Of a stretch of DNA of 64,000 nt, positions 60,750-64,000 are shown piece after piece. Each line of letters begins with the position of its first letter. Position 1 is the stretch's first letter. Made by a program: the position numbers and the translations under genes. The DNA is from Humisphaera borealis (lineage in GTDB: Bacteria > Planctomycetota > Phycisphaerae > Tepidisphaerales > Tepidisphaeraceae). The notes below the pieces were generated by a model. The model was not told the DNA's origin, made no database searches, and saw nothing but the letters and a program-made list of their open reading frames with translations. The DNA lies in contig NZ_CP063458.1 of the NCBI RefSeq assembly GCF_015169395.1, positions 992,001 through 1,056,000 of the forward strand, in the 5' to 3' direction.

Positions 60750-61364
60750 TCAGTCCTTGGCGACCAGCTTGGTTCCGCAGATCGGGCAGGTGCCGGGCAT
60801 GTCCTGCACGACATCATGATGTGCCGGGCAGGTGTAGAACGTGACGTCCTCTTCGACTTCACTGAGGTAGGTGAGTGCGCGTTCCAGTTCGCTCTTGAGA
60901 TGCCGAACCCGCAGCAGGCTTTTGACGCGTGTCAGTAGCTCAAACTTGTTGACCGGCTTGCTGACGAAGTCGTCGGTACCGACCTCGGTCGCCTGCTCGA
61001 TGTCGCCGAGTTCATTGAGCGCGGTCACCATCAGGATCTGAATATCCTTGGTCTTCGGATCGCTCTTGAGTTTGCGACAAACCTGGAAGCCGCTGATCTG
61101 GGGCATCATGACGTCGAGCAGGATCAGGTCGGGGTTGTGCTCCGCGACACTCTCAAGGGCTTCGGCACCGTCAAACGCGGTGATGATGCGAACCGGCAAC
61201 GACTCGAGGAACGCCTGCAGGAGCTCCACGTTCTGCGGGTTGTCGTCGACGATCAGGATGGTGGACTGCGGCAGGAATGATTCGGTGTTGGGCAAAACGC
61301 GCGGCTCCTCGCCGCCGGTGGCGGATGGCGTCAATCGCAGGCGGGGAGGATCGTTATCTGTCAT
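60750..61364 (-). CDS. Response regulator with C-terminal heavy-metal-binding domain
   Basis: A 204-residue protein from ATG at 61364. Residues about 35-155 are a receiver domain: ILIVDDNPQNVEL (acidic pair), DLILLDVMMPQISGFQV (phosphoacceptor Asp), ILMVTALNE (Thr), SKPVNKFEL (Lys-Pro). There is no DNA-binding output domain. The last 35 residues (YTCPAHHDVVQDMPGTCPIC) match the heavy-metal-binding domain seen in efflux systems (YxCPMHP...PGxCPxCGM), with two CxxC/CPxH-type sites. It links phosphorylation to metal binding. A good promoter lies upstream. Confidence 0.9.
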   Translation of the reverse strand: MTDNDPPRLRLTPSATGGEEPRVLPNTESFLPQSTILIVDDNPQNVELLQAFLESLPVRIITAFDGAEALESVAEHNPDLILLDVMMPQISGFQVCRKLKSDPKTKDIQILMVTALNELGDIEQATEVGTDDFVSKPVNKFELLTRVKSLLRVRHLKSELERALTYLSEVEEDVTFYTCPAHHDVVQDMPGTCPICGTKLVAKD

Positions 61365-61461
61365 ATGTGAGTGGGTCCGATCTCGGGTACGTCGCATCCA
61401 GACGGCAATCGCTCGGACCAGCGGCAAAACGTTGCAACCGTCTGCCGGCTCGGCATATGTA

Positions 61462-61490
61462 GTTATATTCGTGGGGTCCGCGGCTGTAAA
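61462..61490 (-). promoter_or_regulatory. Sigma70-type promoter of the response regulator gene
   Basis: On the minus strand TTTACA (61490-61485) and TATAAC (61467-61462) are separated by 17 bases, each matching consensus at five of six positions. Transcription would start near 61455, giving a leader of about 90 bases. Confidence 0.6.
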
Positions 61491-61656
61491 GGAATGACGG
61501 GCGATCACATGCCCCGCCGTCCCCGACTCATGTCCGGCACCTCACGACGTTATGTCTTAACCCGAACGAACGGTCGCGATCCGGCTCCCGAGCGGTTCGG
61601 CAGGCTCGGCCGCGTGCCAGAATAGACGCACGCAGCGGAAACGCGGTCGAGGGCGT

Positions 61657-62496
61657 TCATTTGAACATACTGCTCAGGAACGCAAAGCTCTTGTCGGCAG
61701 CCGTCTGTGGCTCTGCGGTATGGGTGTAGAGTTCGACCGTCAAGAACCGGTCGTACTTCGCGGCCTGCAGAGATCGCTTGAGCGTTGCCCAGTCGAACGA
61801 TCCTTCCCCCGGGATCATGTGGTAGTGCTTTCGGCCGGGCAGGTCCTCGACGTGCAGATTCCAGATCCTCCCCGCCAGCAACCCGACGGCGTCCTCGATC
61901 GACTCGCCCATGACCACGCTGTGTCCGATGTCGAGGTTGGCGCCGAACTTCGGGTGGCCTAGGCGGTCGATCCATTCTCGCAATTCCGAGGCCCACTCGA
62001 GAAACAGTCCGGGTTCGCACTCGATACCGACTTCTACGCCGACCTTGTCGGCATGGTCGAGCACGGGCTTGATCGACTCGGCAAACTGCGCCGCCGCCTT
62101 GTCCGGGGGCATGCCGCCTATGCACCGCCCGCTCGTGATGCTGATGTTCCTAGCCCCCACCGCAGCCGCGAAATCGAGCGTGGTCTTGATCATCGCCGTG
62201 CGGTCGGCACGGTACTTCGCGATCGGACTGATCAGGCTGGGCTCGAAATAGGGTTCGGGCGGCGCGTCTTTCCAGTAACCGAACGAGCAGTTGCAGTTGA
62301 TGTTGCTGACCGCCAGACCCGTCTCGTCGAGCACCCGGCGGACTTCATCGGTCAGAGCGGCGTTGATCTTCGGCGGATATGCGTGCGGCTCATCGGCGAG
62401 AATCTCCACCCCTTCGAATCCGGCTTTGCGAATCCCACGGAGTGCATCGACAAGTGGGAAACGTGTGTAGGCGTTGGTGGAGAAGGCGAGTTTCAT
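61657..62496 (-). CDS. Sugar phosphate isomerase/epimerase (TIM barrel) family protein
   Basis: A 279-residue protein; the start is set at MKLAFSTNAYTRFPLVDAL (62496). Barrel features include GFEGVEILADEPHAY, ISITSGRCIGG, EVGIECEPGLF (Glu ligand), FGANLDIGHSVVMGE (Asp, His), NLHVEDLPGRKHYH (His-x-Asp) and TVELYTH (Glu). All metal ligands of xylose-isomerase-like enzymes are kept, unlike the paralogue at 45066. It may isomerise or epimerise sugars or inositol derivatives. The substrate is not predictable. Confidence 0.88.
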   Translation of the reverse strand: MKLAFSTNAYTRFPLVDALRGIRKAGFEGVEILADEPHAYPPKINAALTDEVRRVLDETGLAVSNINCNCSFGYWKDAPPEPYFEPSLISPIAKYRADRTAMIKTTLDFAAAVGARNISITSGRCIGGMPPDKAAAQFAESIKPVLDHADKVGVEVGIECEPGLFLEWASELREWIDRLGHPKFGANLDIGHSVVMGESIEDAVGLLAGRIWNLHVEDLPGRKHYHMIPGEGSFDWATLKRSLQAAKYDRFLTVELYTHTAEPQTAADKSFAFLSSMFK

Positions 62497-62510
62497 CGAG
62501 GGAATGTTAC

Positions 62511-62663
62511 TGGTCACTTGTCACTTGTCACTGGTCACTGGTTAGTTGTTAGTTGTTAGTTGTTAGTTGTTAGTTGTTACCTGCCTGTCCACGGGACGCC
62601 GACCGATTGCACGATCCCGTAACCGCGATGAACAAGTGACCAGTGACAAGTGACCAGTGACAA
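62511..62663. repeat. Inverted repeat with a heptamer tandem array
   Basis: Arms tggtcacttgtcacttgtca... (62511-62541) and aacaagtgaccagtgacaag... (62631-62663) are complementary. Between them lie 5.7 copies of the heptamer gttagtt (62541-62580). It fills the gap between the TIM-barrel gene and ruvA, where no gene is seen. Confidence 0.75.
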
Positions 62664-62669
62664 AAGTCG

Positions 62670-63308
62670 TCACCTCGACGTTCGCAGTCGCAGCATTTCC
62701 CGAACCAGATCGTTGCTCGTCTTGACCTCGCCGACCACCACGCCCTGTGCCCTTTCCAGCAGCGCCTCGGCATCGGTCCGGCGTTCGCCCAAGGCCATCA
62801 GGGCGGCGATCGCGTCTTCCTCCAGCGCGCTGCGCCGGGTGACGGCCTTGTCGATGCTCGGCGTCTTGTGGTCGTAGCTGGTTGCGAACGCAGCCACCTT
62901 GCCGGCAAGTTCCGCGACAATCTGCTCGGCAAGCCGCTTGCCGATCTGCGGGAGTTTGACCAGGAATCGTGCGTCCTTCTCCTCGATCGCCCGGGCGATT
63001 TCGCCAGTGGGCGAGATCAGCGCCTTGAGCGCCTTTTTCGGGCCGATTCCCTTTACCGTGATGAACTTCTCGAAGAAACGCTTGTCTTCTTTGCGGAGGA
63101 AAGCGATCAGGCGCGGCTCCATGTTGCCGCCGGAACTATCGCCTTCGAAGTAGAGGATGGTCTGGAAGGTCATCTCCTGACCCACGCCCGTCGCAAGAAA
63201 CGCGACGTCAGAAGCCGGCACGAGCGCTTCGTATACGATGTGCCCGGCGCGGAGGTGAATGCGGTCTTCGTCGACCTGGGCGAGGGTACCGGTAAGAGAT
63301 GAGATCAT
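62670..63308 (-). CDS. ruvA: Holliday junction branch migration protein RuvA
   Basis: A 212-residue protein with the three RuvA domains: an N-terminal OB fold (ISSLTGTLAQVDEDRIHL), two helix-hairpin-helix motifs (ITVKGIGPKKALKAL and LPQIGKRLAEQIVAEL), and the C-terminal mobile domain (ALMALGERRTDAEALLERA) that contacts RuvB. It binds four-way junctions as tetramers. ruvB is about 19 kb away on the opposite strand. The stop is close to the heptamer repeat array. Confidence 0.97.
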   Translation of the reverse strand: MISSLTGTLAQVDEDRIHLRAGHIVYEALVPASDVAFLATGVGQEMTFQTILYFEGDSSGGNMEPRLIAFLRKEDKRFFEKFITVKGIGPKKALKALISPTGEIARAIEEKDARFLVKLPQIGKRLAEQIVAELAGKVAAFATSYDHKTPSIDKAVTRRSALEEDAIAALMALGERRTDAEALLERAQGVVVGEVKTSNDLVREMLRLRTSR

Positions 63309-63437
63309 GGCGCGGGTTCGCGGATGACGAACGGGGAAGTTCGAATGGCGAAGGGGCGGTCAATCAGACAGGAGCAGCGTGCGTTTGTGAATTGAACCTT
63401 CGCGCTTCGCTCGTCATTCGCGTTTCGTCATGCACCA

Positions 63438-64000
63438 TCACCGCATCACCCACTTCGACCCCTTCTTCTCGATCGGATCGACACCCGGGGCGACGTCGTC
63501 GCCGAGAATGCGGTAGGTCACCGAGTACTGCTTGCGAAGCAGCAGGCGGTCTTCGTCCTTGACGTCCTTCAGTTCTTCGGCGGCTTTCTTGGGGTCAACG
63601 GCGACATACTGCGCGCCGACCTTCTTCATGATGACCGTCTCGCCGGACAGGCCCGCGGCGAAAATTGAAAACGTGCCCATTTCCTTCAACGGCTCCGGCC
63701 AGATCGCTACGCCGTCCTTGGCCTGCTCAGGGCCGGGCTTGATGATGCCGGTGATCTGCTTCGGCGATTCCAGCAGCTTGATGCCTTCCTTCTTCTTGAT
63801 CGCTTCAAAGACATCGTTGGGGATCGCGCGATTGGCCCGATAGGTCTTGCCGTTGTCGGCGAGCATCTCAAAGACCGGGTCAAACTCGGCCGCCTCGTTC
63901 CCGGCATTGCTAACGGTGTAGGTCATGTACCAGTAAGCCCGCGGCGACAGATCGCCGGGCGTGCGAGCGACGATCCGCTTGGGCGTCTGGTGGCGGAAGT
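63438..64000 (-). CDS. C-terminal part of a conserved planctomycete protein, cut by the window edge
   Basis: The frame is open to base 64000, so the N-terminus lies outside; at least 187 residues are visible. RAYWYMTYTVSNAGNEAAEF, then FEMLADNGKTYRANRAIP, DVFEAIKKKEG, GIIKPGPEQAKDGVAIWP and FAAGLSGET form a beta-rich secreted-type domain. I associate this pattern with planctomycete proteins of unknown function. An internal ATG at 63926 is not likely the start because the family-like sequence continues upstream of it. Confidence 0.75.
   Translation of the reverse strand, partial: FRHQTPKRIVARTPGDLSPRAYWYMTYTVSNAGNEAAEFDPVFEMLADNGKTYRANRAIPNDVFEAIKKKEGIKLLESPKQITGIIKPGPEQAKDGVAIWPEPLKEMGTFSIFAAGLSGETVIMKKVGAQYVAVDPKKAAEELKDVKDEDRLLLRKQYSVTYRILGDDVAPGVDPIEKKGSKWVMR

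Noticed and set aside
57770-60844. Two 500-residue plus-strand frames opposite the M16 peptidase gene
   Set aside because: Antisense shadows without motifs; the M16 zinc motif is on the other strand.
62541-62580. Possible CRISPR array
   Set aside because: The unit is a 7-base tandem repeat with no spacers and no cas genes nearby.

Overview
The window looks like a chromosomal segment of a high-GC Planctomycetota bacterium, most likely class Phycisphaerae (soil Tepidisphaera/Humisphaera-like). The basis is family content, not a database search. It has planctomycete cytochrome c / DUF1501 / DUF6797-type genes, several membrane proteins with a C-terminal CxxCG...CPECG zinc ribbon, a PEP-CTERM metalloprotease, paired bactofilins, an ECF sigma factor with a fused C-terminal domain, and the small planctomycete zinc-ribbon protein at 56390-56647. 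No rRNA, tRNA, CRISPR array, phage module or complete transposase gene was seen. Because GC is high, most long overlapping frames on the opposite strand are shadows.

Layout. 1-1344: a truncated lipoprotein, a GspE/MshE N-terminal-like protein and an unknown. 1536-3898: polar amino acid ABC importer (fused binding protein-permease, then ATPase). 4184-5062: SDR. 5101-12796: minus-strand secreted oxidation operon (cytochrome c, DUF1501, propeller) divergent from a Tat-exported Gfo/Idh/MocA protein. 12843-14783: ParD with a frameshifted ParE, a zinc-ribbon membrane protein and a PfkB sugar kinase. 15073-17016: superoxide dismutase and two unknowns. 17017-19143: repeat-dense, with a PEP-CTERM metalloprotease. 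19144-23912: ECF sigma fusion, DUF433/DUF5615 toxin-antitoxin pair, envelope proteins, PyrD. 24027-29384: ribose-type ABC importer and aldose 1-epimerase. 29530-32401: DNA glycosylase, phosphodiesterase, LuxR-like regulator. 32758-37034: two bactofilins, a gluzincin protease, an FHA protein, and ATP synthase gamma on its own. 37163-45005: iron alcohol dehydrogenase with an LsrG-like monooxygenase, SDR, ROK kinase + SIS protein + MetE-like protein, RuvB, VOC protein. 45066-52775: TIM-barrel isomerase, cupin, ValS, DHH phosphoesterase, ClpS, RluA-type synthase. 52820-64000: RDD/propeller protein, lipoprotein, unknowns, cyclodeaminase, double M16 peptidase, response regulator with a metal-binding tail, TIM-barrel isomerase, RuvA and a truncated unknown.

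The most unusual signal is not a gene. At least four short palindromic elements share one architecture: GTAGGG, a subterminal hairpin, a variable core, a second hairpin, and CCCTAC. This is the layout of REP doublets (REPIN/BIME), normally moved by RAYT transposases. Three stem types are present. One element (48910-49004) lies in frame inside valS and is translated, one forms the last codons of pyrD, and two supply the TAG stop codon of a neighbouring gene. A separate palindrome family forms the C-terminal 25 residues of the PEP-CTERM metalloprotease beyond its sorting signal. The window therefore records palindromic elements repeatedly landing in or at the edge of coding sequences.

Functionally the window joins sugar uptake and processing (Rbs-type importer, mutarotase, ROK and PfkB kinases, TIM-barrel isomerases, Gfo/Idh/MocA), secreted oxidation, housekeeping (ValS, RuvA, RuvB, PyrD, ClpS, RluA, AtpG) and envelope or cytoskeletal proteins. 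The atp and ruv genes appear scattered rather than in classical operons.
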